Part shown: positions 36,789 to 45,738 of the stretch, piece by piece
Layout of the letters: each line of letters opens with the position of its first letter
Numbering within the stretch: the stretch's first letter is position 1
Source of the DNA: Candidatus Synechococcus calcipolaris G9
Lineage (GTDB): Bacteria > Cyanobacteriota > Cyanobacteriia > Thermosynechococcales > Thermosynechococcaceae
NCBI RefSeq assembly: GCF_029582805.1
Contig: NZ_JAKKUT010000002.1
Span: 1 to 64,000, forward strand
Direction of reading: 5' to 3'
Length of the DNA stretch: 64,000 nt
Made by a program: the position numbers and the translations under genes
The notes under the pieces: model-generated
The model's input: the letters and a program-made list of their open reading frames with translations, nothing else
Told to the model about the DNA's origin: nothing
Databases searched by the model: none

Positions 36789-39700
36789 TTACGTTAAGGA
36801 TTGCTCTGTTTCGGCAATACTCAAGAGCGTTTTGAGAACGGAATCTGGATTTAGGCTAATGGAATCAATTCCCTGCTCGACGAGAAAGCGAGCAAACTCT
36901 GGATAGTCACTGGGGGCTTGACCACAGATGCCAATTTTGCGGCCCTGAGCTTTAGCGGTTTGAATGGCTTGGGCGACCATCCGCTTGACCCCTTCATTGC
37001 GTTCATCAAAGAGATGGGCCACCAAAGCCGAGTCCCGATCTAAGCCCAGGGTTAACTGGGTCAAGTCATTGGAGCCAATGGAAAAGCCATCAAATACCTG
37101 GGCAAACTCATCCGCCAGCACAACGTTACTGGGCAACTCACACATGACGTAGACCTCTAGGCCATTTTCGCCCCGTTTCAGACCGTGCTTGGCCATCTCC
37201 TCTAGGACGCGGCGACCTTCATTGGGGGTACGGCAGAAGGGAATCATCAAGATTACATTGGTTAAGCCCATTTCATCCCGTACTTTTTTCATAGACTGGC
37301 ACTCTAGAGCAAACCCTTCGGCATACTTCGGATCGTAGTAGCGAGAGGCACCCCGCCAGCCAATCATTGGGTTTTCTTCATGGGGTTCAAACTGTTTCCC
37401 GCCGAGAAGGTTGGCATACTCATTGCTCTTGAAGTCAGACACCCGCACCACCACGGGTTTGGGATAAAAGGCGGCGGCGATCGCCCCAATGCCTTGGGCT
37501 AGTTTATCCACAAAGAAGGCGGCTTTATCAGAATATTGGGCAGTGAGTTCAGCAATTTTGAATTTGGCCCATTCATCTTCAAGGTCATCGAAGTGAAGCA
37601 GAGCTAAGGGGTGGGCCTGAATATGATTAGCAATAATAAATTCAAGCCGGGCCAAGCCCACACCATCATTAGGAATCGCCGATAAGCTAAAGGCCTCTTC
37701 CGGATTACCCACATTCATCAAGATTTGGGTGCGGGTACGGGGTAAATCGTGGAGCGGCACTTCATCGACGTGAAAAGGTAGCAATCCACCGTAGATACGC
37801 CCTTCTTCCCCTTCGGCACAGGAAACCGTCACCTCCTGACCCGTTTTAATCTGTTGAGTTGCATTGTTAGAGCCGACGATCGCCGGAATGCCCATTTCCC
37901 GCGCAATAATCGCAGCGTGACAATTACAAGCGAGGACTGGGGTGTATTTCTCAGTGAACACAACATAATTGTGATGATCGGCAACTGTAATGTTAAAAAC
38001 TTCAGCCGGTTGTAAATCCTCAACTTGAATCACCCGCTGCATCCGAATATCGCCTTGCCGCAGAGACTCAAACTCATTCATTTCTTCTAGGAGTTGTTCT
38101 GAAATTAAATAATTCTGATCTCGACGCAATTTCACTTGACCTACAGCCGTTTCATCAAACAACTGACGGGCAGAAAAAAAGCGAGTTTGAATTGTGCGGG
38201 CGGTCACTTCCCCCTTGACCCGTTGTGTATAGCTCAGGATTTCTGGCAGATTTTCAACAATCTGGATGTTATAGATATTGCGATTGCGCGTAACTTGGGG
38301 AATGGTATTGATCTTCATACAGGCCACGATGATCGCTTGTAAGAGATTCTCCTCAGAAACATAGATATTGATCCGATTGTTGGCATAACACCCATCACCG
38401 TCAATCACGCCCGCCAAAAATTGATGAGCAACCTCTGGAGAACCTTTGAGTAGAAGTGAGACGATGTTTTCTTCGAGTTCTTTCACCTGATACGCGATGG
38501 ATTTGGAATAAAGGCGATAAGCTGTGGCCTGGCCAGTGACTGTTTCCCCCCGAATCACTCCGGTAGATGCTTTTTTCTCATAGGGTGTGAAAGACTTACC
38601 GAAAAGTTTCACCGCTTTAGCCTGCATTGTGGCAATGAAAGCAGCTTTTTCAGGAACATCTTTTTGGATGAATTGCACTTCTCCGTGAGTCCGAGCGTTA
38701 TAGATAGAACCATCCGTAATGATGCCCCCCAGGAAATAGGCTAAATCAGCAGCTTCTTCAGACTGTTTAACTAACTGGGGTATCTTTTGAGCGACGACAA
38801 CCATTTCATTCTGGGCCAGCATTTCTTGGATTTCGGTTTTGACAAACTGACCATTGCGGAGGTTGATCATTTTGTGGTCTGGAGTTAAATGCAAGGTGTT
38901 GTGGGTCATTTTGCCTGTTTGAGAGATACTGACCCCGATCACATGGCTTAGCCGTTTCATGGTGTCAACAATCGGTTTCCATTCAATCTCTTGGGTTTGC
39001 AGATTAAACGAGAGGGTTAACAGTCCTTCACTGCCACGGCCATACACTTCGCTGAGGGTCATAAACCCTTGATTGGTTAAAATCTTGGTATCACCTGTAA
39101 AGCAAGTCCGCCCCCCCTGATCGGTGACGATCGCCCCCGCTTTTTTCATAATCGGTTCCCAGTCAGGATCCGTTCGCCGCGTCACTAGCACTTCACCCGC
39201 TTGGAACTGATCAATCTTGTCCACATCTAAAATGACCCGTGCTTTGCCCTGGCCAATCATTTCACCCACGGCCCGACCTTTGGCTAAAACGTGACCGGAT
39301 GCATCTAGGTGATAGCTGCGTAAAATATTTCCAGCTTTTTGGGACTGCACTGTTTCCGGTCGAGCCTGAACAATAAATAATTCACCCGTGATCCCATCCT
39401 TGGCCCACTCAATATCCATGGGGGTATAGCTGCCGCGAATCGTTGAGTAATGATCTTCAATGGCACAGGCCCAGCGGCCCAAGGTGAGAATTTCGTCATC
39501 GGTGAGGGCAAACTGCTCCCGTAGCTCTTGGGGCACGGATTCATTTCGGGTCAGTTTAGACCCCCCCAAGTCATAGACCATCTTAATTTCTTTAGTGCCG
39601 ACGGATTTTTTCAGAATAGGCTTAAATCCCGCTTTCAACGTGGGCTTAAAGACCAAGTATTCATCGGGGTTGACCGCCCCCTGCACTACGTTTTCCCCCA

Positions 39701-40412
39701 ATCCATAGGCGGCAGTGATCAGGGCCGTATCCTTAAATCCGGTCTCCGTATCAATGGAAAACATCACCCCAGAGCAGGCCAGGTCAGAGCGCACCATTTT
39801 TTGCACCCCCACGGACAGGGCCACATCAAAGTGATCAAACCCCTTAATTTGGCGATAGGAAATGGCGCGATCGGTAAAAAGGGAGGCAAAACAGCGGTGG
39901 CAGGCTTCTAAAACACCTTTGAGACCGTGGACATTTAAGTAGGTTTCCTGTTGACCGGCAAAACTCGCATCGGGTAAATCTTCGGCCGTGGCACTGGAGC
40001 GTACCGCTACATCGGTGTCGGGGCCGTAGCGATCGCACATTTTGCCATAGGCCACGGCGATCGCCTGATTGAGATTCTCGGGAAAAGGAGTTTGTAAAAT
40101 GAGGGTACGAATTTTCTTGCCGATCCTGTGAAGTTCGGATACATCGTCCACATCTAGGCCGGTAAGGGTATCCCGCAACTGTTGATCAATGCCACCCTCA
40201 TGGATAAAACAGCGGAAGGCCTGGGCCGTTGTTGCAAAACCATCGGGCACATTGATCCCCTTAGGAGTCAGTTGTTGGAGCATTTCCCCCAGGGAGGCAT
40301 TTTTACCCCCCACCAAGGGTAAGTCACCCATACCCACGGCATTTAATTCAAGGACAAGGGCCCGATCAGGATGAAGTTCGGGGACAGAAAGAGGATCCAT
40401 AAGGTCTGGCAT
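36789..40412 (-). CDS. ppsA: Phosphoenolpyruvate synthase interrupted by an intein
   Basis: A 1207-residue precursor; without the 394-residue intein the enzyme is 813 residues, normal for PpsA. It converts pyruvate and ATP to phosphoenolpyruvate. The N-terminal PPDK-type ATP domain (GGKNASLGEML, AVRSSATAEDLPDASFAGQQETYLN) precedes the phosphohistidine domain, where GGRT and CHAAIIAREMGIPAIVG are separated by the intein, then the PEP-binding barrel with MCELPSNVV and GSNDLTQLTLG. I start at ATG 40412 (GGAG ribosome site) rather than the TTG 15 bases upstream. The DuOB gene ends 20 bases before. Activity requires protein splicing. Confidence 0.93.
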   Translation of the reverse strand: MPDLMDPLSVPELHPDRALVLELNAVGMGDLPLVGGKNASLGEMLQQLTPKGINVPDGFATTAQAFRCFIHEGGIDQQLRDTLTGLDVDDVSELHRIGKKIRTLILQTPFPENLNQAIAVAYGKMCDRYGPDTDVAVRSSATAEDLPDASFAGQQETYLNVHGLKGVLEACHRCFASLFTDRAISYRQIKGFDHFDVALSVGVQKMVRSDLACSGVMFSIDTETGFKDTALITAAYGLGENVVQGAVNPDEYLVFKPTLKAGFKPILKKSVGTKEIKMVYDLGGSKLTRNESVPQELREQFALTDDEILTLGRWACAIEDHYSTIRGSYTPMDIEWAKDGITGELFIVQARPETVQSQKAGNILRSYHLDASGHVLAKGRAVGEMIGQGKARVILDVDKIDQFQAGEVLVTRRTDPDWEPIMKKAGAIVTDQGGRTCFTGDTKILTNQGFMTLSEVYGRGSEGLLTLSFNLQTQEIEWKPIVDTMKRLSHVIGVSISQTGKMTHNTLHLTPDHKMINLRNGQFVKTEIQEMLAQNEMVVVAQKIPQLVKQSEEAADLAYFLGGIITDGSIYNARTHGEVQFIQKDVPEKAAFIATMQAKAVKLFGKSFTPYEKKASTGVIRGETVTGQATAYRLYSKSIAYQVKELEENIVSLLLKGSPEVAHQFLAGVIDGDGCYANNRINIYVSEENLLQAIIVACMKINTIPQVTRNRNIYNIQIVENLPEILSYTQRVKGEVTARTIQTRFFSARQLFDETAVGQVKLRRDQNYLISEQLLEEMNEFESLRQGDIRMQRVIQVEDLQPAEVFNITVADHHNYVVFTEKYTPVLACNCHAAIIAREMGIPAIVGSNNATQQIKTGQEVTVSCAEGEEGRIYGGLLPFHVDEVPLHDLPRTRTQILMNVGNPEEAFSLSAIPNDGVGLARLEFIIANHIQAHPLALLHFDDLEDEWAKFKIAELTAQYSDKAAFFVDKLAQGIGAIAAAFYPKPVVVRVSDFKSNEYANLLGGKQFEPHEENPMIGWRGASRYYDPKYAEGFALECQSMKKVRDEMGLTNVILMIPFCRTPNEGRRVLEEMAKHGLKRGENGLEVYVMCELPSNVVLADEFAQVFDGFSIGSNDLTQLTLGLDRDSALVAHLFDERNEGVKRMVAQAIQTAKAQGRKIGICGQAPSDYPEFARFLVEQGIDSISLNPDSVLKTLLSIAETEQSLT
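37923..39104 (-). mobile_element. Intein in PpsA with LAGLIDADG homing endonuclease
   Basis: Residues 437-830 of the precursor. It begins CFTGDTKIL (block A, Cys1), has a TxxH block near HLTPDHKM, two dodecapeptide motifs of a LAGLIDADG endonuclease (FLGGIITDGSIYN and FLAGVIDGDGCYA), and ends NYVVFTEKYTPVLACN before Cys+1. The penultimate residue is Cys rather than the usual His. The insertion point is directly before the catalytic His of GGRTCHAAII. Both endonuclease motifs keep their acidic residues, so it may still be a homing element. Confidence 0.93.
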
Positions 40413-40432
40413 AGTTGTTGTCTCCAAAATGA

Positions 40433-41119
40433 TTAGACATCTTTGCTCGAAATTTCAATAACACCTGCGATTAACTTCCAGCACGGATATTCTCCATCCC
40501 AATCAGGAGGGCCCCAAGGCATACCGAGGCTTACCGTGACGAAACAGATGTCTTTAGGCTGGTATCCTGTTTTCAGTTTCTCAACGAACACTGGATCGGT
40601 AATCTTTGCTCCTGCTAAACACCGACCGTTGGAAGCTTCGATCGTACCTCGCCACTCAATATTTCCTTTTGAACTGGTTCTTTTTTCTACAGAAAAATTT
40701 ACAACTTCCACCAGTTGAAGTGTGCGACGTTGCGGAAATGGAAGTTTTTTTAAATAGGAAGGATAAACGTACTTTGATGAATTGTGTAGTATATGTTTAG
40801 AACTGCTACAGTACCTTAACAAATCCGTTGGTTGTGCTTGACCTAAATACTGCCATTGACCGTCTAAAATTGAACGGTTTTCACATTCAAAGCCAAAATC
40901 ATTTCCAGTTTCAGCAAGTGGAACCTGCAAAATATCAAGTAACTTCGGCTCTTGCCCTTCGACAATTCGTACAGATATTGGAACCCGACCATCTTCAGGA
41001 TACAAACGATCACAAACGGGACGAATCCATTTGCCCGTATCAAGATCAATACCAGCAATGCAACGCTCTTCTAACTTCCATGAGTTGGCGAGGCAAACTA
41101 TCCTTTTCAAAGATGGCAT
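40433..41119 (-). CDS. Dual OB-fold (DuOB-like) protein
   Basis: A 228-residue protein with two predicted beta-barrel halves: RIVCLANSWKLEERCIAGIDLDTGKWIRPV at the start and WRGTIEASNGRCLAGAKITDPVF later, ending in GMPWGPPDWDGEYPCWKLIAGVI. This matches the dual-OB family often coded beside DUF488 proteins, which is the case here: its start overlaps the DUF488 gene by 13 bases. OB folds bind nucleic acid, so a role in RNA or DNA handling or conflict is inferred. Confidence 0.72.
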   Translation of the reverse strand: MPSLKRIVCLANSWKLEERCIAGIDLDTGKWIRPVCDRLYPEDGRVPISVRIVEGQEPKLLDILQVPLAETGNDFGFECENRSILDGQWQYLGQAQPTDLLRYCSSSKHILHNSSKYVYPSYLKKLPFPQRRTLQLVEVVNFSVEKRTSSKGNIEWRGTIEASNGRCLAGAKITDPVFVEKLKTGYQPKDICFVTVSLGMPWGPPDWDGEYPCWKLIAGVIEISSKDV

Positions 41120-41562
41120 ATGCTAACATTTCCCCATTTATTATTTAAATATTCAGCAACTAAACGACGATGACAGTGATGAGGTTTGGCCTCACTACAT
41201 AGCAAACAGGCACCATCAGCCAAATCCGGGGAAAGCTTCTTTTCGATTTGACGATCAGCTATCAACTTTAAGAATTTCTGCTCATAAATCGACCAATCCC
41301 CTTTTTGTTTTTTATACTCATCAAGAATATCTTTCGTTGGAGCCAGATCTAAAATATGAACATAATCAATATCATCAATGGTTTTCAGAAAATATTCTAA
41401 GTCTGATCTTTTTGCAAATCCCGATAACTGAGATACATTATTTAGACGAGTGTCAATAACTCGTTTAACACCTGCTTTTTTAAGGGTTTCAAAGAAATTT
41501 TTTGCGCTCTTTTTGGTGAAACCCATTGTGAACAAATTGATCTGATTTTTCATTTTTATCAT
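41107..41562 (-). CDS. DUF488 family protein (short copy)
   Basis: A 151-residue DUF488 protein: NLFTMGFTKKSAKNFFETL, VKRVIDTRLNNVS, FAKRSDLEYFL and the hallmark CSEAKPHHCHRRLVAEYL. The family keeps this C-x(7)-CHR cluster and probably has an enzymatic role, but the reaction is unknown. Its frame overlaps the end of the upstream DUF488 gene by up to 74 bases; the later in-frame ATG at 41553 reduces the overlap slightly. Confidence 0.85.
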   Translation of the reverse strand: MIKMKNQINLFTMGFTKKSAKNFFETLKKAGVKRVIDTRLNNVSQLSGFAKRSDLEYFLKTIDDIDYVHILDLAPTKDILDEYKKQKGDWSIYEQKFLKLIADRQIEKKLSPDLADGACLLCSEAKPHHCHRRLVAEYLNNKWGNVSICHL

Positions 41563-42178
41563 CTCCTTTTTCTATATAAGCAATCTCATCACCCTGAAGT
41601 TTATAAGCTTTTCTTAGGCATTCTTCTCGTGTGGGTAAACCATTTTCCAAAAATAGGGAAAGTTGAGCTTCTTTAGCCTCTAAAAAATCTCTAAAGCCAT
41701 GTTTGAGAAGCATTCTCTCTTCTAAACATTCATGGGATTCTAACTCACCATTCCTTAAAATATGATTGATAGGTATGTTGAGATGACGTAAGTGCTGACA
41801 AATCAAGATTGCTCTGTGACAGGTTAAAGGATCTTTTTCTGCACACATTAGCGTAACTCTATGTTTTTTTAAACCATTCTGAACTCGCTGAATTCCTTCG
41901 TGAAATGCATCTGTGGTAGCAATTTTTTCATATACTGCTCTGCCATCGATATAGCAGTCCTGGTTGCTCGGTCTTGCGCCCAGTTCCCCTCCCAGAAAGA
42001 CATATTGAATTCCTGCTTTTACGAGAGACGCTTGTAAGGACACTTGATTGAATTGTGGCAAAAATCGACTGTAGGGGTATGAACGAACATCAGCAACAGC
42101 AGTTACCCCATGCTTCCGAAGCAAGGAGATGAAAGCATCTATCCCATGATTAGAGTGACCAATACTAAACAACTCCAT
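41489..42178 (-). CDS. DUF488 family protein (long copy)
   Basis: A 229-residue DUF488 protein: LFSIGHSNHGIDAFISLLRKHGVTAVADVRSYPYSR, VFLGGELGARP and the cluster CAEKDPLTCHRAILICQHL. About 90 extra C-terminal residues, charged and helical, distinguish it from the short copy. I start at ATG 42178, which has AAGGAG just upstream, instead of an ATG six codons earlier with no ribosome site. It heads a three-gene cassette with the second DUF488 and the DuOB protein. Confidence 0.85.
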   Translation of the reverse strand: MELFSIGHSNHGIDAFISLLRKHGVTAVADVRSYPYSRFLPQFNQVSLQASLVKAGIQYVFLGGELGARPSNQDCYIDGRAVYEKIATTDAFHEGIQRVQNGLKKHRVTLMCAEKDPLTCHRAILICQHLRHLNIPINHILRNGELESHECLEERMLLKHGFRDFLEAKEAQLSLFLENGLPTREECLRKAYKLQGDEIAYIEKGDDKNEKSDQFVHNGFHQKERKKFL

Positions 42179-42378
42179 ACTGCTCCTTAAATACAATCTA
42201 GTAATTAAGATTGCTTTTATACCACTACTTCTATTGTATGGTTTGGGGAAATCCCTAAGCCGAAGGGTTAACGATAATTTACAGTCATGGGTATAATAAA
42301 TAACTCACCTAATGGCGTAAGCTAGGGTGGCGGGTTTTAGGGCGATCGCCATTTCAGGGATAGCCAGAGGAGTGATTG

Positions 42379-43641
42379 ATGCAGAACGTACTCTCTGCGT
42401 TTAAGGTGTTTCAGAGTCGAAAAATGATGGCCTTGCTCTTGCTAGGCTTTTCATCCGGTTTACCCCTGTTTTTGACCAGCCGAACGCTTCAAGCCTGGAT
42501 GACCGTTGCTGGTGTGGATTTAACCTCCATTGGCCTGTTTAGCTTAGTGGCATTGCCCTATTCCTTTAAGTTTTTGTGGTCGCCGCTCCTGGATCGCTAC
42601 ACCTTACCCTTCCTGGGGCGACGACGGGGCTGGCTGATTGTGATTCAAGTGGCTTTGCTACTGGCGATCGCCCTGATGAGTCAACAGAACCCAGCGGTAA
42701 GCCTCCGCCTATTAGCTCTAAATGCAATTTTAATTGCTTTTTTAAGTGCCAGCCAAGACATTGCCGTGGATGCCTATCGCACCGATGTCCTCGAACCCCT
42801 GGAAATGGGGGCCGGAGTGGGTATTTATGTTCTTGGCTACCGTATTGCCCTACTTGCCACCGGATCCTTAGCCCTGATCTTGGCCGATCGCCTGCCCTGG
42901 CCCATTGTCTATCTAGTGATCTCTAGTTTGATGATCGTGGGGATGATCACCACCTTCTGGGCCCCGGAACCAACGAACCAAGTAGCGGCTCCCCCCAGCC
43001 TCGCCCAAGCCGTTATTCTCCCCTTTCAAGATTTTTTCCAACGCCAAGGTCTCATGGCGGGTTTAACCATTCTGGTTTTTATTTGCTTCTATCGCTTTGG
43101 GGATGCCCTCACCGGCAATATGATGACCCCTTTTCTACTTCAATTGGGATTTACGCAAACCGAAATTGGTGCGGTTCAAGGGGGCCTAGGGTTAGTGGCG
43201 ACAATTTTAGGGGCCTTGGTGGGGGGTGCGGTCATTAGTAAGATCGGTATTCATCGCGCTCTCTGGATCATGGGTTTTTTCCAGGCCAGCAGTAACCTCA
43301 CCTATTTTGCCCTCGCCCAAGCCGGCCAAAGTACGATCATGATGATTGCCGCCATTAATGTGGATAATTTCTGCGCCGGGTTAGCTATTTCCGCCTTGAC
43401 CGCCTTCTTGATGAGCCTGTGTGATGCCCGCTTTAGTGCCACCCAGTATGCCCTGCTATCTAGCCTTTTTGCCATCAGCCGAGATTTATTCTCAGCCCCT
43501 GCGGGTAAATTGGCCGAGGTGATGGGGTGGCCACTATTTTTCTTTTTTACATTTTTAGCAGCCTTGCCGGCCCTGGCCCTACTACCGGTTTTTGCCCCCT
43601 GGAATCCCAGGACGACCTTACCCCGACCTGGTAGTGATTAG
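42379..43641 (+). CDS. AmpG-like MFS transporter
   Basis: A 420-residue, 12-helix major facilitator protein. The sequence SSGLPLFLTSRTLQAWMTVAGVDLTSIGLFSLVALPYSFKFLWSPLLDR is typical of the AmpG muropeptide permease family, and SQDIAVDAYRTDVLEP is the matching second-loop motif. AmpG imports anhydromuropeptides for wall recycling. It starts at ATG 42379 behind AGAGGAG. The stop overlaps the stop of the convergent hydrolase gene. Confidence 0.87.
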   Translation: MQNVLSAFKVFQSRKMMALLLLGFSSGLPLFLTSRTLQAWMTVAGVDLTSIGLFSLVALPYSFKFLWSPLLDRYTLPFLGRRRGWLIVIQVALLLAIALMSQQNPAVSLRLLALNAILIAFLSASQDIAVDAYRTDVLEPLEMGAGVGIYVLGYRIALLATGSLALILADRLPWPIVYLVISSLMIVGMITTFWAPEPTNQVAAPPSLAQAVILPFQDFFQRQGLMAGLTILVFICFYRFGDALTGNMMTPFLLQLGFTQTEIGAVQGGLGLVATILGALVGGAVISKIGIHRALWIMGFFQASSNLTYFALAQAGQSTIMMIAAINVDNFCAGLAISALTAFLMSLCDARFSATQYALLSSLFAISRDLFSAPAGKLAEVMGWPLFFFFTFLAALPALALLPVFAPWNPRTTLPRPGSD

Positions 43642-44531
43642 AGCGAACCGCGAAGAAACCCGAGTAATTCTCGGTTAACGAGGCCCGGCACTTCCTGCTG
43701 GGCCCAATGGCCACAGTCTGGCAGGAGCTTGAGTCGCCAAGGAGCCTGGATCCAAGACCCTAGACCCTCAACTAAACCGGGATGGGCAACGGGATCATCC
43801 TGGCCCCATAGCACTAAGGTGGGGCTGGCGATCGCCTCTGGGGTATGGGTCATCTGTTGCCACCACTGTTGGGGAGAAAATAAATGGCGATAACTTTGGA
43901 GTACGGCGGTGATCGCACCGGCTTTTTCTAGGGCTGATTGATAAATTTGTACCGTCTCTGGGGAAAAGGCCCCCTTCCGGGTTGAATACCGCTGAAATAC
44001 ATCCTTAATAAAACCAGGCAAATTCTGGGTCAGCCAGTATTCTCCCAAACCGGGAACCTGACAGGCCAGGAGCGGCCAACTTCGCCACAGATGGGTCGCC
44101 TGTCCCCACATATCTTGAAACAAACGATTGGGGGGAGGCGCATTCAAAATGCCGAGATTCTGCACCGCCTGGGGAAATTTTTGGGCCAGATGCCAGGCAA
44201 TAAAACCCCCACAGTCGTGGCCAACAATATGGGCGCGATCGTAGCCGAGGGTCTCGATTAGGGCAAGAATATCCTTGCTTAGGGTATCAATATCATAGCC
44301 ATGGCGAGGCTTATCGGAATCGTTATAACCCCGCAGGTCAGGCACAACAACCTTAAAATGGCGGGCTAACACAGGGATTTGAAATCGCCAAGAGTACCAA
44401 AATTCTGGGAAACCGTGCAGGAGTAGAACGAGGTCGCCTTCCCCTTGGGTCACACAATGCAAGCGGATATGGTTGACATCCAAAAATTGGTGCTGCCACC
44501 CTTGATTTACGTGGGTCATGAAAGTCATCAT
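43638..44531 (-). CDS. Alpha/beta hydrolase (epoxide hydrolase / haloalkane dehalogenase-like)
   Basis: A 297-residue alpha/beta-hydrolase. The oxyanion motif HGFPEFWYSWR, the nucleophile elbow GHDCGGFIAW with an Asp nucleophile (as in epoxide hydrolases and dehalogenases rather than esterases), LWGQDDP for the acid region and DCGHWAQQE with the catalytic His are all present. The substrate is unknown. The frame is open to 44555, but that is a TTG; I take the first ATG. Starts at 44528 and 44519 are also possible. Confidence 0.87.
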   Translation of the reverse strand: MMTFMTHVNQGWQHQFLDVNHIRLHCVTQGEGDLVLLLHGFPEFWYSWRFQIPVLARHFKVVVPDLRGYNDSDKPRHGYDIDTLSKDILALIETLGYDRAHIVGHDCGGFIAWHLAQKFPQAVQNLGILNAPPPNRLFQDMWGQATHLWRSWPLLACQVPGLGEYWLTQNLPGFIKDVFQRYSTRKGAFSPETVQIYQSALEKAGAITAVLQSYRHLFSPQQWWQQMTHTPEAIASPTLVLWGQDDPVAHPGLVEGLGSWIQAPWRLKLLPDCGHWAQQEVPGLVNRELLGFLRGSL

Positions 44532-44619
44532 CCTAGGGAGAGTCACGATCCCCAAGTTTTAGATCGCGTAGCTCTAGATTAGCACCCTGGTTAAGGGGGT
44601 GAACAGGGGGTGATCCCCA

Positions 44620-44943
44620 CTAGACCGAAATGGTTGCCGCAGCGGAAAATTTCAGTAAATCCGCCAGTTCTTGGAGTTGGCTAATGGCCTCGGCTCCCTC
44701 TAATTTCATCAATTCCCGATCGTCCCGCATTTCCGTCCAGGTAATGCCGTAGTCGGAGACCAAAAAGCGAATCAGATGATTATCCGCCAAACTTGCCATA
44801 AAGGATGCACTACTAAGCTCGCCGCCACAGGTATAGCAGGATGCCATGTAACCACGCTGTTCTAGGGCGATCGCTAGGGCCTGAAGATTCAGGACTAAAT
44901 CTCGAATAAACTGGCGGTGTTGTTCCGCTAATCGATTAAACAT
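44620..44943 (-). CDS. DUF1815 family protein
   Basis: A 107-residue protein found almost only in cyanobacteria: FNRLAEQHRQFIRDLVLNLQALAIALEQRGY, SCYTCGGELSSASFMASL and IRFLVSDYGITWTEMRDDREL. The function is unknown. The CYTCGG pair of cysteines might bind metal or be redox active, which is an inference. Confidence 0.88.
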   Translation of the reverse strand: MFNRLAEQHRQFIRDLVLNLQALAIALEQRGYMASCYTCGGELSSASFMASLADNHLIRFLVSDYGITWTEMRDDRELMKLEGAEAISQLQELADLLKFSAAATISV

Positions 44944-45315
44944 AACGCTGGAAACTCCTAATTCTCGGGCACGAACTGTGAGAAGTAATTAAAATATTAA
45001 AAGAATATTATTGACTGTGCCACCTATGTTCCACTTTATAGATACTGATGAATGTTGTCCCTTACATTAGCAAAATCTATAGATTTAGGGTAAAACGTGA
45101 ATGATGGGTCAAATCTATAGCTGGTAAAACAACAGTAGATGAAGGGGGAAACCCGCTGTAGCAATGCCTTCAACGACCTAAGTAGAAGGACGAATCAAAA
45201 ACAATTATGTTTCCTATTGTACCTTAAGCTGAATGGGATGGTCGTTAGGTAGTCCTTTACACTTTTTGGATCAGGGATTAGAAATTCTTATAACTCAAGC
45301 AATGACCTAAAAGTT
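44944..45315. other. 370-base region upstream of the NUDIX gene without a protein gene
   Basis: No credible frame was found on either strand. The stretch holds the divergent promoters of the DUF1815 and NUDIX genes. Around 45140-45185 two small hairpins can be drawn (GGGGGAAACCC, and GAAGG against CCTTC), and CTATAGATT/AATCTATAG is repeated near 45078-45120. I cannot assign these to a known RNA family. Confidence 0.4.
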
Positions 45316-45738
45316 ATGACCCAAGTGCGTGTTTCCGTAGCTCTTGCTATTCTCTACCAGGGCGATCGCCTCTTAATGCAACTTCGTGACGACAATCCAG
45401 CCATTCTCTATCCAGGGCATTGGGGCTTATTTGGTGGGCACCTAGAGGTGGGAGAAACTCCCCTAGAGGGTTTACAGCGAGAATTGTCTGAGGAAATTGG
45501 CCATTGTCCAGACCACCTAGAGCCTGTGGGACAGTACAGTGACGATCTAGTGATTCGCCATATTTTTGCCAGTCCCCTGACCGTTGATCTCAGCGAGTTA
45601 GTTCTGGGGGAAGGCTGGGATATGGCTTGGGTGACGGCGGCGGCTGTGCAAAGGGGCTGGAATTACTCTGATCGAGCCGGGGAGGAGCGGCCCCTTGGGG
45701 ACATTCATCGGCGCATTTTAGGGGATTTTTTAACGTGA
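45316..45738 (+). CDS. NUDIX hydrolase
   Basis: A 140-residue NUDIX protein: GHWGLFGGHLEVGETPLEGLQRELSEEIG is the complete Nudix box (Gx5Ex7REUxEExGU). It probably cleaves a nucleoside diphosphate derivative. Its stop codon falls inside the terminal inverted repeat of the adjacent IS982 copy, so the original C-terminus may have been replaced. The protein length is still within the normal range. Confidence 0.88.
   Translation: MTQVRVSVALAILYQGDRLLMQLRDDNPAILYPGHWGLFGGHLEVGETPLEGLQRELSEEIGHCPDHLEPVGQYSDDLVIRHIFASPLTVDLSELVLGEGWDMAWVTAAAVQRGWNYSDRAGEERPLGDIHRRILGDFLT

Noticed and set aside
45130-45200. Possible riboswitch upstream of the NUDIX gene
   Set aside because: Small hairpins can be drawn, but no conserved core of any riboswitch family I know is present.
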